DNA of 64,000 nt from Bacillus sp. THAF10 (GCF_009363695.1 NZ_CP045403.1:2770001-2834000), one strand, 5' to 3'; counted from the stretch's first letter, positions 1 to 11,847 are shown. The notes: generated by a model from the sequence alone, not told the origin. Translations and numbers: made by a program.

Positions 1-1611
1 GTCACCTGCCACATATATGCCTGTCTGAGCTGTTCCACTTTTCCCTGCGACTTGATACGGTAGCCCTTGCATCAAACGTCCTGTGCCTTGTTCCGCTGCG
101 ACCACTTCCCGCAACAAATGCTGGAGCTGCATCACAGTATAAGAGGACAGCATATCCACATCGCGTTTATGGTCAGAAAACGTGAATAAAGGTGTACCGT
201 TTTTATAGAGTATCTCCTGCACAAGCTTTACTTCCATTGATTGACCGCCACGCGCAATGGTGGCCATCATGTTTGCAACAGAAAGTGGGGTTACTTTAAC
301 ATCCTTTTGTCCGATGGAAGTTTGAGCAACAGCAAGGGGAACTCGCTTTTCATCCTCTCCCTGCCAAACAACTCCTTGTCTTTCTTTAGGGATTTGCTGA
401 AAATCCTCAAAACCAAACATGTCTCCTTTCCAGCCCACCGTTCCGCTCAGTCCGAGGATTTCCGCATATTTATCTAAAGCATTCACGTTTTTTTCAGCAA
501 GCTTTTTACCGAGCTCTCCGAATGTGTAATTGCAGCTTTGGGAGAAGCTAGATTCCAAATTCAATATCCCCTTGCGTCCAGATTCATCCTCTATCTCCCC
601 ATTAATTTTTAGATCGCAATTAAACGTCATTTTTTCATCAATAATATTTTCTTCAAAGGCCGCAGCGGCAACGACTGTTTTAAAGACGGAGCCTGGAAAA
701 TGTGGCTCGAGCATTAGATTTTGAGCTCCTTGCCCTGCTGCAGGATTCTTGTTATCTACCGTGGGTCTCGATGCCATTGCGAGCACTTCATTAGTTGCAA
801 TATCCATCACGACTATGCCGCCCTTTTCCACCTGATGCTGCTCCAACACATTCTCCGCCAGCCTTTGAACTTCTTTATCTATCGTTGTTTTCACGGACAC
901 AGGATAGTACGGATTGGATGGCCCCATATATCGAACGTCAATGCCAAATAGCGGTCCGCCAAAACGGTCGACATGATATAAAAGCTGGGTGGTACCCTCT
1001 GGCAAAATGATTTCATCAAAGGCTTCCTCTAATCCAGATTGACCAATTGGCGTGTGGACAGAGTAATTTTCTTTGGAAACCTTGTCTGGATAGCGCTCTA
1101 GAAATACATCTTTATTCTCACTTGTATACCCAATCACATGCTCTGCAACCTGGTCATCTAGCTTAAACTGCCGGTACAACGCAACAATGCCTGGGTAGTC
1201 AAGTTCGTTAATACTTTCCATTTTCGCTTCTGTTAAGCTCTCATTTAATATGACGGGTTTTTCCGCTTCTGCCAGTAAGCGATTGATAGTGGAAACTGGA
1301 ATTTCAAGAATAGCTGCCACTTCTTCTTTCGGCCAATCTAGCCCATTTAAAAAGGGAAACAGAATGACACTTGGATAATAATCATGTGTGAGCGGCTGTC
1401 CGTGTCGGTCGATAAAACGTCCCCTGCCTTCATCTACCACCAGGGCTTGCGTGCGTTGCCTCACACTTGCCTCTATTAAATTGATGTGCGCTTTTGAAAA
1501 AGATTCTGTACTAACAAGCTGCAGCTGCACAAGTCTTCCAATTAACAAACTTAATAGCAAAACCACACAGATTCCAAGTTTGTTTATTCTCCCTTTAATT
1601 AACCGTTGCAT
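1..1611 (-). CDS. pbpI: Class B penicillin-binding protein (PbpI/YrrR-like), 3' end outside window
   Basis: Peptidoglycan transpeptidase of the class B (SpoVD/PBP3-like) type, anchored in the membrane and acting outside it. The frame is open from the ATG at 1611 to the window edge (537 codons). An N-terminal hydrophobic anchor (about residues 11-30) is followed by a dimerisation region and the transpeptidase domain with all three active-site motifs: SVFK (Ser308-Lys311), SCN (359-361) and KSGT (524-527). About 50 C-terminal residues are missing compared with the B. subtilis protein (584 aa, recalled). It lies downstream of greA. Its Shine-Dalgarno GAGGTG, 7 nt before the ATG, sits in the 3' arm of a terminator-like hairpin. 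The family assignment is secure; the paralogue name rests on size and a greA neighbourhood. Confidence 0.88.
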   Translation of the reverse strand, partial: MQRLIKGRINKLGICVVLLLSLLIGRLVQLQLVSTESFSKAHINLIEASVRQRTQALVVDEGRGRFIDRHGQPLTHDYYPSVILFPFLNGLDWPKEEVAAILEIPVSTINRLLAEAEKPVILNESLTEAKMESINELDYPGIVALYRQFKLDDQVAEHVIGYTSENKDVFLERYPDKVSKENYSVHTPIGQSGLEEAFDEIILPEGTTQLLYHVDRFGGPLFGIDVRYMGPSNPYYPVSVKTTIDKEVQRLAENVLEQHQVEKGGIVVMDIATNEVLAMASRPTVDNKNPAAGQGAQNLMLEPHFPGSVFKTVVAAAAFEENIIDEKMTFNCDLKINGEIEDESGRKGILNLESSFSQSCNYTFGELGKKLAEKNVNALDKYAEILGLSGTVGWKGDMFGFEDFQQIPKERQGVVWQGEDEKRVPLAVAQTSIGQKDVKVTPLSVANMMATIARGGQSMEVKLVQEILYKNGTPLFTFSDHKRDVDMLSSYTVMQLQHLLREVVAAEQGTGRLMQGLPYQVAGKSGTAQTGIYVAGD

Positions 1612-1613
1612 AT

Positions 1614-1645
1614 AAAAACACCTCATCAACATTGTTGACGAGGTG
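1614..1645 (-). terminator. Intrinsic terminator of greA overlapping the pbpI ribosome binding site
   Basis: On the minus strand a 12-bp stem (arms 1634-1645 and 1619-1630, one G-U pair, 3-nt loop AAU) is followed by five U. The 3' arm ends in GAGGUG, which is also the only good Shine-Dalgarno for the ATG at 1611. Folding would therefore stop transcription and hide the ribosome binding site. Confidence 0.75.
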
Positions 1646-1667
1646 CATGGTATTTAATCAATTGCTT

Positions 1668-2141
1668 TTATTTTACTGAAACGATGCGGACGTTCATTTC
1701 TCCGCCTGGAGTTTGAATGGTTACTTCATCGTTTACACGTTTGCCCATTAGAGAGCTACCCATTGGAGATTCGTTAGAAATGTTCCCTTCAAACGGATCT
1801 GCTTCTGCACTACCAACGATGGTGTATGTTTCTTCATCGCCATCAGGAAGTTCAATGAATGTAACCGTTTTTCCAAGACCAACTGCATCTGTTTCCTTAT
1901 CTTCTTGGATGATTTTTGCGTTGCGGATCATTTGTTCTAAAAGGGTGATACGCCCTTCGACAAATGCCTGCTCTTCTTTTGCAGAATCGTACTCAGAGTT
2001 CTCGGATAAGTCACCGAAGCTACGAGCAATTTTGATACGCTCTACAACTTCTTTACGACGTACAGATTTTAAATTGTCTAGCTCTTGAACAAGCTTGTCT
2101 TTCCCAGCTTGTGTCATTGGATATACTTTCTCTTGTGCCAT
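1668..2141 (-). CDS. greA: Transcription elongation factor GreA
   Basis: Binds the RNA polymerase secondary channel and stimulates cleavage of backtracked transcripts. It has 157 aa, the normal family length. The N-terminal coiled coil (about residues 10-75) carries the acidic tip GDLSENSEY with Asp44 and Glu47, the residues that coordinate the catalytic Mg2+; the C-terminal half is the FKBP-like domain ([20 protein letters not shown]). The ATG has an AAGGAG 9 nt upstream. It is followed by a hairpin terminator and preceded by udk with a 162-bp gap that holds the udk terminator, so it probably has its own promoter. Confidence 0.98.
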   Translation of the reverse strand: MAQEKVYPMTQAGKDKLVQELDNLKSVRRKEVVERIKIARSFGDLSENSEYDSAKEEQAFVEGRITLLEQMIRNAKIIQEDKETDAVGLGKTVTFIELPDGDEETYTIVGSAEADPFEGNISNESPMGSSLMGKRVNDEVTIQTPGGEMNVRIVSVK

Positions 2142-2225
2142 GACTATTCACTCCTTCTAGTAATTGCATTCCCCAATTTACATGTATCTATCTAATTGCT
2201 TGAGTATAAAGCGTATGTAAATGTG

Positions 2226-2257
2226 GAAAAAGATGTATCCATTAAATGGAATACATC
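2226..2257 (-). terminator. Terminator after udk
   Basis: Minus-strand hairpin with arms GATGTAT(T)CCAT and ATGGATACATC around a 3-nt loop, one bulged U in the 5' arm, followed by CUUUUUCC. It lies between udk and greA. Confidence 0.6.
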
Positions 2258-2303
2258 GTCGTTCCTTCCACAATTGGAAAATTCTCTAGCTTCTCATATG
2301 TTA

Positions 2304-2939
2304 TTACAAAATCTCTTTTTGTTCAAGAATTGTTTGAATTTTTGTTACCATCAGGTCAATCGCAACGTGATTTTGTCCGCCTTCTGGGATGATGATATCT
2401 GCATATCTTTTCGTTGGCTCAATAAATTGATTGTGCATCGGGCGAACAACTGTAACATATTGTTCTATCACAGAATCAATGGTACGTCCGCGCTCTTTGA
2501 TATCGCGAAGCATGCGTCTGATGATACGGATATCGGCATCTGTATCAACAAATAGCTTTATATCCATTAAGTTACGCAAACGTTCGTCTTCTAATACCAA
2601 TATTCCTTCTACAATAATTACATCCTTTGGTTCCACTTCAATGACTTTAGATGATCTTGTATGCAGGGTATAATCATATACCGGTTTTTTCACACTATCA
2701 TAGTGTAGCAAGCTTTTAATATGGTCAATCAATAGGTCGTTATCAAATGCCAAAGGATGATCATAATTGGTTTTAAGTCTCTCTTCCATTGGTACATCTG
2801 TTTGATCCTTATAATAGTAATCCTGTTCAAGCATCAGAATTGATCTCTCCGTGAAATGCTCAAAAATTGCTTTTGTAACGCTTGTTTTTCCCGAGCCAGA
2901 ACCTCCGGCCACTCCGATTACGATCGGTTTTTTCCCCAT
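2304..2939 (-). CDS. udk: Uridine kinase
   Basis: Phosphorylates uridine and cytidine to UMP/CMP with ATP or GTP (pyrimidine salvage, cytoplasm). It has 211 aa, matching the B. subtilis enzyme. The Walker A loop [12 protein letters not shown] starts near residue 9; the substrate-binding block QDYYYKDQ, the NYDHPLAFD segment and the lid [12 protein letters not shown] are present. It starts 5 bp after the trhP2 stop codon, so it is the last gene of the tRNA-modification operon. Confidence 0.97.
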   Translation of the reverse strand: MGKKPIVIGVAGGSGSGKTSVTKAIFEHFTERSILMLEQDYYYKDQTDVPMEERLKTNYDHPLAFDNDLLIDHIKSLLHYDSVKKPVYDYTLHTRSSKVIEVEPKDVIIVEGILVLEDERLRNLMDIKLFVDTDADIRIIRRMLRDIKERGRTIDSVIEQYVTVVRPMHNQFIEPTKRYADIIIPEGGQNHVAIDLMVTKIQTILEQKEIL

Positions 2940-2944
2940 TTTCC

Positions 2945-4216
2945 TTATTGCCCCTTTCGCATCATGTTGTTTGGATAGACCGGTTTTTCTACTTTAAATT
3001 GGACGATTTGCAGTGGATGACGGGCGGCATCTAATTCGTTACCTCTTTCATCCCAAACCTTTTCTATCTTTTGGGTAAAATTCTCTATTTCAGGGCCAAA
3101 GAATTCGACTTCCTCTCCTGGCTTAAAAAAGTTTCGCTGTTGCAGAGTTACGATTTGAGTTTCAGGATTGTAATCAAGTACTAGTCCTACAAAATCAAAG
3201 GTTGTCTTTTTGCTATGGTTGCCAAACATTTGCTCTTTATACCCTGGGACTCCTTCGAAAAAGGCTGTAGCAGTCTCACGGTTAGCACATTTATCAAGCT
3301 CTTCTAGCCATTCTTGCTGAATCACAAAGTTATCTGGGTCAGCGCAATAGGCATCTATGACCTTTCGATAGACACTCACAACGGTAGCAACGTAGTGAAT
3401 AGATTTCATGCGTCCTTCTATTTTCAAACTATCAATTCCAAGTTCTATCATGTGAGGAATCGATTCTATTAGCTTTAAATCCTTTGGACTCATTGCGAAT
3501 GGTGCATCCTCTTCTGTGAAAAGGGGCTTCTCCGCTGCTCCGTCCAATTCATACAAATCGTAATCCCAGCGACAGGATTGGCAACATCCACCACGATTGG
3601 AGTCACGTGCAGTCATATGGTTACTAAGTGTGCATCGTCCTGAATAGGCGATACACATAGCGCCATGAATGAAGGTTTCAATTTCAATGTCGACTTTTTC
3701 CTTCATTTCTCTAATCTCATCTGCACTTGTTTCACGAGCCAGCACCACACGCTCTAACCCTTCTTCCTTCCAGAACTGTACTGCTTTCCAATTGGACAAG
3801 GACTGTTGGGTGCTTAAGTGAATTTCAAGGCGTGGTGCCACTCTTTTACACGTTTCAATGATAAGTGGATCTGCGACAATGATGCCATGCACGCCGGCGT
3901 TCTCAATTCCTTGCAAATATTCATCTAAGCCGTCGATGTTTTCGTTATGGGCAAATATGTTTGTGGTTACATAAATTTTCGCGCCAAATTTTTCGGCAAA
4001 TTGTACACCTTCTGCCATTTCCTCATGTGTAAAATTTCCTGCATTTGAACGGAGCCCGTATTCCTGCCCGCCAATAAAAACTGCATCCGCACCATATTGC
4101 ACAGCTATTTTGAGCTTTTCTAAATTACCTGCAGGAGCAAGTAATTCTGGTTTTTTTACAATGATTCTTTTTCCGTCTACAACTTTTGATATCTTTTCAT
4201 TTACATACGTGGTCAT
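2945..4216 (-). CDS. trhP2: U32-family tRNA hydroxylation protein TrhP2 (YrrO)
   Basis: Peptidase-family-U32 protein. In B. subtilis, YrrN/YrrO (TrhP1/TrhP2) are needed for prephenate-dependent 5-hydroxyuridine at tRNA position 34 (family knowledge). The 423-aa protein has the U32 signature with conserved cysteines in [16 protein letters not shown] (about residues 175-195), followed by CCQSCRW, and a C-terminal beta-barrel-like extension (about 340-423). An AGGAGG lies 8 nt before the ATG. Its partner trhP1 is directly upstream (22-bp gap) and the methyltransferase trmR precedes that, which supports the tRNA role over proteolysis. Confidence 0.92.
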   Translation of the reverse strand: MTTYVNEKISKVVDGKRIIVKKPELLAPAGNLEKLKIAVQYGADAVFIGGQEYGLRSNAGNFTHEEMAEGVQFAEKFGAKIYVTTNIFAHNENIDGLDEYLQGIENAGVHGIIVADPLIIETCKRVAPRLEIHLSTQQSLSNWKAVQFWKEEGLERVVLARETSADEIREMKEKVDIEIETFIHGAMCIAYSGRCTLSNHMTARDSNRGGCCQSCRWDYDLYELDGAAEKPLFTEEDAPFAMSPKDLKLIESIPHMIELGIDSLKIEGRMKSIHYVATVVSVYRKVIDAYCADPDNFVIQQEWLEELDKCANRETATAFFEGVPGYKEQMFGNHSKKTTFDFVGLVLDYNPETQIVTLQQRNFFKPGEEVEFFGPEIENFTQKIEKVWDERGNELDAARHPLQIVQFKVEKPVYPNNMMRKGQ

Positions 4217-4238
4217 ATCAGCTACCTCCTTTCCCTAA

Positions 4239-5844
<1,606 letters not shown>

Positions 5845-5883
5845 TCAAAAAACTGTCTTAAGCTAGAAAAACACAAAGAAAAG

Positions 5884-5909
5884 AGAGGTAACCTCATGGA
5901 GGAGCCTCT
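5884..5909 (-). terminator. Probable terminator after mltG
   Basis: On the minus strand the arms AGAGGCTCCTC and GAGGTTACCTCT pair around CAT, followed by a pyrimidine-rich tract (CUUUUCUUUG). It separates mltG from trmR. The stem is imperfect. Confidence 0.45.
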
Positions 5910-6003
5910 GGTAGAATGTTTTTTTCAGTTCAAAACAACTCGATATATTTTATCACAAAAAAAGAGGGAAAGCGAATTAAATTCCGCTTTACCCAATTTA
6001 CCA

Positions 6004-7143
6004 TTAGCTGTTATCTTGATCGGAGATATGTTCATTTTTATCGATATTATGCTGATCCAATGTTTCATTAAAAATAACGGTTCCATCTGGAGTTGCAAGG
6101 AAATAGTAAAAGTCAGTATCAGCAGGCTTTAGTGCTGCTTGTATCGATGAATAACCAGCATTAGCAATAGGACCCGGTGGTAACCCTTGATTCTTGTAGG
6201 TATTATATGGGGAGTCGACCTCTAAATCCTCATACAAAGTTCTATCCTTATGCTCCCCTAAAGCATAGAGAACAGTTGGGTCAGTTTGCAATGGCATTCC
6301 CACATCCAAACGGTTAAAAAAGACACTAGAGATCATTTCACGATCTGTTTGTGAGGTTGCTTCTGCTTCAATCAAACTAGCCATTGTCAATAATTCATGT
6401 GTGCTCAATTCTGACTCTGCAAGAGCAACTCTAATCTTTTCTTCTTCGAGCACTTCCTGTGTTTTTTGTAGCATTGTCTCAATGACTTCTTCAGCTGTCG
6501 GATTTTCTACATAGAAAGGATAGGTTGCCGGGAAAAGGTAGCCTTCCAATGGATAGCGAATTTCCTCATCTAGCAAATCCTCCGTAATTATTTTCGGAAA
6601 TTTCCCCATTAAGCTTTCTAAGTATTTTTTATCGTTGGCAGTTGCAATAAATTCGTCCTCTGATATACCAATTCTTTTTTCGAGGATTTCTGCTATTTGT
6701 TCGAGCTGACGACCTTCAGGGATTGTAATTTGAAACACCACTTCTTGCTCCACTCTTCCTTGCTTTAAATGCCCAATTATTTCATCCAGCTTCATGGAAG
6801 GACTTAGTGCATATTCTCCGGCTTGGAAGCCAGATTCATTTTTGAATTTCGTATAATATCGAAAGATCTTCCCATGATGTACAATCCCGTTTTCTTCTAA
6901 AATTCGACCAATTGCTGTTGGAGAAGAGCCTATCGGAATCTCCACCATTTTTGAATCAGTATTTTTTTCATCTACCGGTTGTAGCGCATTTTTTATATAG
7001 AAGTATCCACCGCCAATTACTGCTGTGATGGCAAGCATCAATATGACAAAAACAGTAAATACAATACGGCGAACAATCTTCGCTTCAAAATGTTTCTCTT
7101 TTAATTTTTCTTGTATCAAGTCTTTATTATTTTTCTCAGACAA
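6004..7143 (-). CDS. mltG: Endolytic transglycosylase MltG (YceG-like)
   Basis: Membrane-anchored endolytic murein transglycosylase that cuts nascent glycan strands. It has 379 aa: a cytoplasmic N-terminus (1-23), one membrane segment (about 24-50), a LysM-like region (about 65-135) and the YceG catalytic domain with MASLIEAEAT, where Glu259 aligns with the catalytic Glu of E. coli MltG, followed by FFNRLDVGMPLQTDPTVLYALG. The start is TTG with GAGGGGG upstream. A hairpin separates it from the downstream tRNA-modification operon. The 437 bp upstream hold a family A repeat. Confidence 0.95.
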   Translation of the reverse strand: MSEKNNKDLIQEKLKEKHFEAKIVRRIVFTVFVILMLAITAVIGGGYFYIKNALQPVDEKNTDSKMVEIPIGSSPTAIGRILEENGIVHHGKIFRYYTKFKNESGFQAGEYALSPSMKLDEIIGHLKQGRVEQEVVFQITIPEGRQLEQIAEILEKRIGISEDEFIATANDKKYLESLMGKFPKIITEDLLDEEIRYPLEGYLFPATYPFYVENPTAEEVIETMLQKTQEVLEEEKIRVALAESELSTHELLTMASLIEAEATSQTDREMISSVFFNRLDVGMPLQTDPTVLYALGEHKDRTLYEDLEVDSPYNTYKNQGLPPGPIANAGYSSIQAALKPADTDFYYFLATPDGTVIFNETLDQHNIDKNEHISDQDNS

Positions 7144-7309
7144 AAAAAGACCCCCTCTCGCGCACCAGTTAATTATACAACAAATTTATGATGTATTTGA
7201 CAAAAAAACAACGTATTTTACATTTCCGACACAATCCTACATCATATTCTATCATTTTTTTCAAAAAACACATTACTTTTGCCCTATTTATTTTCATACT
7301 TTTCAATAA
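7144..7309. other. Intergenic region, AT-rich, no gene seen
   Basis: Between mltG and the family A repeat. Very AT-rich and expected to hold the mltG promoter. I see no convincing -35/-10 pair, open frame or hairpin beyond the mltG Shine-Dalgarno near 7150. Confidence 0.4.
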
Positions 7310-7490
7310 GCTCTTTTCTAAAGGATTGTTACTACAAACTTGGAAAAAGTGGGCTTTAAGACTTTTTCCAGTCATTATTCGAAGAAAAGTTGCCAGATAT
7401 CTGAAACTTTCTCCACGAAAAAGCATGACAGCAACGTCGATCACGTTTTGCTTAACCATACGCAGTAGCAACAAAGTTTACGAAAACAGC
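7310..7490 (+). repeat. Family A dispersed repeat, copy 1
   Basis: Non-coding 181-bp element starting GCTCTTTTCTAAAGG and ending CGCAGTAGCAACAAAG...CGAAAACAGC; the two ends are imperfect inverted copies. An internal hairpin of the form AAAAAGT...ACTTTTT is present. It lies between mltG and the divergent nsrR-like gene. Recognised by alignment to the copies at 27265, 34062, 55213 and 60024. Confidence 0.85.
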
Positions 7491-7553
7491 TTTTTAAAAA
7501 TAATTTTGTTGCTAATTAGTAGTTTTACCTTTATAAATGACATGACCATTTAT

Positions 7554-7561
7554 GCTAAAAT
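7554..7561 (+). promoter_or_regulatory. Extended -10 promoter element of the nsrR-like gene
   Basis: TG at 7553-7554, one base, then TAAAAT at 7556-7561, 20 bp before the start codon. No good -35 lies 17 bp upstream, as is common for extended -10 promoters. Confidence 0.4.
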
Positions 7562-7580
7562 AAATAAGTGGAGGGAGCAT

Positions 7581-8054
7581 ATGAAACTTACACTTTATTC
7601 GGATTACTCATTAAGAGTATTACTATATTTAGCCAGCACGCCAGATTCGCAGAAACTTGTGCAAATCAAAGACATCGCTACAGCCTATGGTATTTCCAAA
7701 AACCATTTAATGAAGGTGACCTTTCATCTTGGAAAATTAGGGTACGTCGAAACGATAAGAGGACGAAACGGTGGATTAAGCTTAGCCTTAGAGCCATCGG
7801 AAATAAATATCGGAAAGCTAGTTAGAGAAACCGAAGAGGATTTTACGATTGTGGAATGCTTTTCTGAAGACAATCAATGCATTATTTCACCAAGCTGTTC
7901 GTTAAAAGGAATACTTAACCAAGCACTTCAGGCATTTTTGAACGTTCTTGATCAATACACCTTGCATGATTTAGTTAAAAATAAAAACCAGCTACGTTCG
8001 TTATTAGTATCTATTCAAACAGAAATAACAAAAGAGGACAATACAGAATCGTGA
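7581..8054 (+). CDS. nsrR: Rrf2-family nitric-oxide-type regulator, NsrR-like
   Basis: Rrf2 winged-helix repressor carrying an Fe-S cluster that senses NO (family knowledge). It has 157 aa. The N-terminus MKLTLYSDYSLRVLLYLA is typical of NsrR and includes Asp8, a cluster ligand in characterised NsrR; the recognition helix is YGISKNHLMKVTFHLGKLG and the wing is TIRGRNGGLSLA. Three cysteines, Cys93, Cys100 and Cys106, are spaced as in NsrR. Start ATG at 7581 with GGAGGGAGC just upstream; longer upstream reading runs into the family A repeat. It stands alone and convergent to yrzB, so its targets (typically hmp or nar/nas genes) are elsewhere. Confidence 0.88.
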   Translation: MKLTLYSDYSLRVLLYLASTPDSQKLVQIKDIATAYGISKNHLMKVTFHLGKLGYVETIRGRNGGLSLALEPSEINIGKLVRETEEDFTIVECFSEDNQCIISPSCSLKGILNQALQAFLNVLDQYTLHDLVKNKNQLRSLLVSIQTEITKEDNTES

Positions 8055-8076
8055 ATTCTGCATGTCCTCTTTTTTT
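8031..8076. terminator. Bidirectional terminator between nsrR and yrzB
   Basis: Outer stem AAAGAGGACA / TGTCCTCTTT with an inner stem CAGAAT / ATTCTG, followed by T7 on the plus strand and flanked by As for the minus strand. It serves the two convergent genes and contains the nsrR stop codon. Confidence 0.85.
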
Positions 8077-8083
8077 AGGTTGT

Positions 8084-8371
8084 TTATTGTTCTTCTTCCT
8101 CTGCTAGGAAGGTATTTAACATTTCTTCAATCATGTCCCACTCTTCGTCTGTTTCAACTGGCTCAAGATCGCCACCTTCATCAGATTCATTTGGCACAAA
8201 GCTAGAAGCGTGAATTTCGATATCTTCATTGTCGTCTTCATCTGCCCCTACTGGATAATAAAGTACGTATGATTTACCAAACTCTTCTGATTCGAACGTA
8301 AACAAAACCTCACAAAGCTGCTCGTTGCCGTTTTCATCTACTACTGTAATATGCTGTTCTCCGTGTTCCAT
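8084..8371 (-). CDS. yrzB: DUF1292 protein YrzB
   Basis: Small acidic cytoplasmic protein (95 aa) of the DUF1292 family; molecular function unknown. The conserved core [19 protein letters not shown] is followed by [13 protein letters not shown] and a very acidic C-terminus (Asp/Glu rich from about residue 50). I chose the ATG at 8371 because GAGGTG lies 6 nt upstream. It is the last gene of alaS-yrzL-ruvX-yrzB, an arrangement conserved across Bacilli. Confidence 0.93.
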   Translation of the reverse strand: MEHGEQHITVVDENGNEQLCEVLFTFESEEFGKSYVLYYPVGADEDDNEDIEIHASSFVPNESDEGGDLEPVETDEEWDMIEEMLNTFLAEEEEQ

Positions 8372-8387
8372 TCTAATCACCTCAAAA

Positions 8388-8804
8388 TTATTGTTGACTG
8401 TCTAAGTATCCTTGTAAAATAACAACTGCAGCCATTTTATCAATCACTTGTTTTCTTTTTTTTCTGCTAACATCTGCTGTCAGCAGAATTCTTTCTGCTG
8501 CAACAGTGGAAAGACGTTCATCCCAATAGATGACGGGGAGTCCCGTTTTTTCTGTTAGCTTTGCTCCATATGCTTGGCTAGCTTCGCCACGTGGACCTAC
8601 AGAGCCATTCATATTCTTTGGCAAGCCAATCACTACTTTTTCCGGCTTGTACTCTGCGATTATCTGTTTTAATCGTTTAAAGCCGAGGTTGTTGACTGCC
8701 TCGTCAATTTTTATCGTTTCCAATCCTTGTGCAGTCCATCCCATTTCATCGCTCACTGCGACACCAACGGTTTTGGACCCAACGTCTAAGCCTAAAATGC
8801 GCAT
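8388..8804 (-). CDS. ruvX: Holliday junction resolvase-like YqgF/RuvX (YrrK)
   Basis: RNase H-fold nuclease of the YqgF/RuvX family, implicated in pre-16S rRNA 5'-end maturation and possibly recombination (family knowledge). It has 138 aa. Acidic residues of the fold are visible: Asp7 in [15 protein letters not shown], Glu in the middle strand ([19 protein letters not shown]) and the [11 protein letters not shown] motif. AAGGAG lies 6 nt before the ATG. It sits 3 bp after the yrzL stop, in the same operon. Confidence 0.95.
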   Translation of the reverse strand: MRILGLDVGSKTVGVAVSDEMGWTAQGLETIKIDEAVNNLGFKRLKQIIAEYKPEKVVIGLPKNMNGSVGPRGEASQAYGAKLTEKTGLPVIYWDERLSTVAAERILLTADVSRKKRKQVIDKMAAVVILQGYLDSQQ

Positions 8805-8807
8805 GTA

Positions 8808-9074
8808 CTACTCCTTGCGGTGCTGTTCTAGGTACGATTTTACTAACTCTTCAATTAGCTCGTCCCTCTCAATTTTACGAATCAGTGTTCTCGCGTCTTT
8901 GTGACGGGGAATATAAGCAGGGTCTCCGGAAAGTAAGTAGCCGACAATCTGATTAATTGGATTGTAGCCTTTTTCCTGCAGGGCCTCATATACCGTAATT
9001 AAAACGTCATCAACATTCGCTTCCAATGCATCTTCCGTAAAGTTAAACTTCATTGTTTTGTCAAAGGAGCTCAT
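8808..9074 (-). CDS. yrzL: IreB family (DUF965) regulatory protein YrzL
   Basis: Small cytoplasmic protein of the IreB/DUF965 family. In Enterococcus, IreB is a phosphorylated regulator of cephalosporin resistance; its role in bacilli is unclear. From the ATG at 9074 it is 88 aa ([12 protein letters not shown]...), the family length, with conserved [34 protein letters not shown] lies upstream; a tandem ATG at 9077 is the alternative start. It is co-transcribed with ruvX and yrzB. Confidence 0.94.
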   Translation of the reverse strand: MSSFDKTMKFNFTEDALEANVDDVLITVYEALQEKGYNPINQIVGYLLSGDPAYIPRHKDARTLIRKIERDELIEELVKSYLEQHRKE

Positions 9075-9153
9075 CATTTGCACCTCTCTCTTAGACTTCT
9101 TATTTATCTGCATGTAAATTGTTACCTATATTGTACACCAAATGTCGTCAATG

Positions 9154-11787
9154 TTAAACGGATTTTATCCATTCTTCTACATATTGCAGCGCAGAGTCGA
9201 CTTGTTCTGGGTTCTTTCCACCAGCTTGTGCCATATCAGGACGGCCCCCACCGCCTCCGCCACAGCGAGTTGCTACCTCTTTTACTACCTTACCAGCATG
9301 ATAGCCTTTTTCAATAAGATCTTTTGTCACACCAGCGGAAATGTTTACTTTTCCGTCCTGCACACTTGCAAGTACTATGATACCAGACTCAAGCTTTGTT
9401 TTTAAATCATCCACCATTGTGCGGAGATTGTTCATGTCGGTTCCAGCTACTTTACTCACAAGCATCGTGACGCCGTTCACGTCTTTTGCTTTCGAGGAAA
9501 GGGAGGATGCTTCAATATTCCCAAGCTTTGCAGATAAAGACTGATTTTCCCTTTGAAGCTCTTTTAAATCGATAAGTAAGGCGTCGATACGGGAGCTTAC
9601 ATCTTGCGGTTTCGTCTTTAATTTCCCTGCCGCTTCTTTTAACAATTGCACCTGATCATTCATAAGGCGATACGCACCTTCACCTGTTACCGCTTCGATT
9701 CTGCGTGTACCTGCTCCAATTCCTGACTCACTTACAATTTTAAACAACCCAATCGCGGAAGTGTTTGAAACATGGCAGCCTCCACAAAGCTCGATGCTAT
9801 AATTATCCACTTGAACGACACGGACAATATCGCCATATTTTTCTCCGAACAGCGCCATTGCTCCCATTTCTTTCGCTTCCGTAATACTCTTGTTTTCAAT
9901 GACCACATTTATACTTGCCCAAATTTTCTCGTTCACAATCGCTTCAATTCTTTCCATTTCTTCCTGTGTTACTTGGCCAAAATGAGAGAAGTCAAAGCGC
10001 ATCCTTTCAGAAGTAACAAGAGAACCTGCTTGGTTAACATGTGTTCCTAGAACGTCTTTTAACGCTTGATGAAGTAAATGCGTTGCCGTGTGGTTTTTCA
10101 CAATTTGCGCTCTGTTTTGTGCATGCACTTCTGCTTTTACTGCTTGCTCTCGATGAAGCTCTCCTTCTTCCACGATGACAGTGTGGAGGTTTTGACCATT
10201 TGGAGCCTTTTGCACATCCTTCACAAACCCTCGTCCACTTTCGGTAGCTAGGTATCCATGATCAGCCACCTGTCCGCCGCTTTCGGCATAAAATGGAGTT
10301 TCTGACAAAATAATTTGTACTTCCTCACCAGCACCAGCCGTATCTACAAGCTCGCCATTTTTCACGATAACAGAAAGCGTTGACTCTACCGTCAATTGAT
10401 TATAACCTACAAAGCTGCTTTCAGAGCGAATTTCGCCAAGCACACCAGACTGAATCTGCATGGAACTAGAATCCTGACGAGCAGCGCGGGCACGCTCGCG
10501 TTGCATTTCCATTTCCTTTTCAAAGCCAGGGTGATCGAGAGTCATGCCATCCTCTTCCACATATTCTTCTGTTAATTCAACTGGGAACCCGTACGTGTCA
10601 TAAAGACGGAACACATCTGATCCTGAAATAACGGTCCTTCCTTCTTCTTTTGCTTTAGAGATCACAGTTGATAGAATCGCAAGCCCCTCATTTAACGTCT
10701 CATGGAAGCGCTCTTCTTCCGTTTTCACCACTCGCTGGATGAACTCTTGCTTTTCTTTTACCTCTGGGTAGAAATCGACCATGATTTCCGCCACAACAGG
10801 CACAAGCTCAAACATAAATGGACGGTTGATTCCAAGTTGCTTTGCATACCGAACAGCTCTTCTTAACAGGCGGCGAAGCACATAGCCACGCCCTTCGTTT
10901 GATGGAAGCGCTCCGTCTCCCACCGCAAAAGTTACCGTACGAATATGGTCTGCGATTACTTTAAACGCTACATCCTTTTCATGGTCCTTACGGTATTTCT
11001 CTCCTGATACACTTTCTGTCGCTTCAATAATTGGGATAAACAAATCCGTATCAAAGTTTGTTGGAACATCCTGAATAACAGAAACCATTCGCTCAAGTCC
11101 CATACCTGTATCAATGTTCTTCTTTGGTAGTGGGGTATAGGTATGATCAGGGTTATGATTGAACTCTGAAAATACAAGGTTCCAAATTTCTAAGTAACGC
11201 TCATTTTCCCCTCCTGGATAAAGTTCAGGATCATTTGCATCGTTACCATAGCTTTCTCCACGGTCATAGAAAATTTCAGTGTTTGGACCACTCGGGCCTT
11301 CCCCAATATCCCAGAAGTTCCCTTCCAAGCGGATAATCCGTTCAGCTGGCACTCCTATAACTTCATTCCAGTATTTGTATGCTTCTTCGTCTTCTGGATG
11401 AATGGTAACAGATAGTTTTTCCTCATCAAAGCCAATCCATTGGTCGCTAGTAAGAAACTCCCAAGCCCAGTCAATAGCTTCTTTTTTGAAATATTCCCCG
11501 ATGGAAAAATTTCCGAGCATTTCAAAAAATGTATGATGACGCGCAGTTTTTCCTACGTTTTCAATATCGTTCGTCCGAATCGATTTTTGCGCATTACAAA
11601 TGCGTGGATTTGGTGGAATCACACGTCCATCAAAGTATTTTTTTAAGGTTGCCACTCCACTATTGATCCACAGTAGGGATGGATCTTCGTGTGGTACTAG
11701 GGATGCACTTGGCTCGACTGCGTGTCCTTTTTCTTTAAAGAAATCTAAAAACATTTGGCGAACTTCAGCAGATGTTAACTTTTTCAT
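9154..11787 (-). CDS. alaS: Alanyl-tRNA synthetase
   Basis: Class II synthetase charging tRNA-Ala. It has 878 aa from the ATG at 11787, which equals the B. subtilis length; a longer in-frame reading to 11889 only translates the T-box terminator. Visible parts: catalytic core (motif 1 near residue 30, motif 2 region [25 protein letters not shown], about 65-90), editing domain with [11 protein letters not shown] and the Cys/His site [13 protein letters not shown], and the C-Ala tail ending with the glycine-rich [17 protein letters not shown]. Expression is set by the T-box leader and consensus promoter just upstream. No frameshift seen. Confidence 0.98.
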   Translation of the reverse strand: MKKLTSAEVRQMFLDFFKEKGHAVEPSASLVPHEDPSLLWINSGVATLKKYFDGRVIPPNPRICNAQKSIRTNDIENVGKTARHHTFFEMLGNFSIGEYFKKEAIDWAWEFLTSDQWIGFDEEKLSVTIHPEDEEAYKYWNEVIGVPAERIIRLEGNFWDIGEGPSGPNTEIFYDRGESYGNDANDPELYPGGENERYLEIWNLVFSEFNHNPDHTYTPLPKKNIDTGMGLERMVSVIQDVPTNFDTDLFIPIIEATESVSGEKYRKDHEKDVAFKVIADHIRTVTFAVGDGALPSNEGRGYVLRRLLRRAVRYAKQLGINRPFMFELVPVVAEIMVDFYPEVKEKQEFIQRVVKTEEERFHETLNEGLAILSTVISKAKEEGRTVISGSDVFRLYDTYGFPVELTEEYVEEDGMTLDHPGFEKEMEMQRERARAARQDSSSMQIQSGVLGEIRSESSFVGYNQLTVESTLSVIVKNGELVDTAGAGEEVQIILSETPFYAESGGQVADHGYLATESGRGFVKDVQKAPNGQNLHTVIVEEGELHREQAVKAEVHAQNRAQIVKNHTATHLLHQALKDVLGTHVNQAGSLVTSERMRFDFSHFGQVTQEEMERIEAIVNEKIWASINVVIENKSITEAKEMGAMALFGEKYGDIVRVVQVDNYSIELCGGCHVSNTSAIGLFKIVSESGIGAGTRRIEAVTGEGAYRLMNDQVQLLKEAAGKLKTKPQDVSSRIDALLIDLKELQRENQSLSAKLGNIEASSLSSKAKDVNGVTMLVSKVAGTDMNNLRTMVDDLKTKLESGIIVLASVQDGKVNISAGVTKDLIEKGYHAGKVVKEVATRCGGGGGGRPDMAQAGGKNPEQVDSALQYVEEWIKSV

Positions 11788-11812
11788 TTTGATTACCTCC
11801 TTATTTAAACAT

Positions 11813-11847
11813 AAAAAACTCCCGTCCCTATAAAACAGGGACGAGAG
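11813..11847 (-). terminator. T-box terminator of alaS
   Basis: Minus-strand stem CTCTCGTCCCT / AGGGACGGGAG with loop GTTTTAT, followed by U6. The 5' part competes with the antiterminator formed around the T-box sequence. Confidence 0.92.

Noticed and set aside
1..1611. Plus-strand short ORFs over the left end
   Set aside because: They are antisense to the open class B PBP frame, which has all three active-site motifs.
7188..7580. 131-codon extension of the NsrR-like gene
   Set aside because: It runs through a non-coding family A repeat; the Rrf2 domain and Shine-Dalgarno start at 7581.
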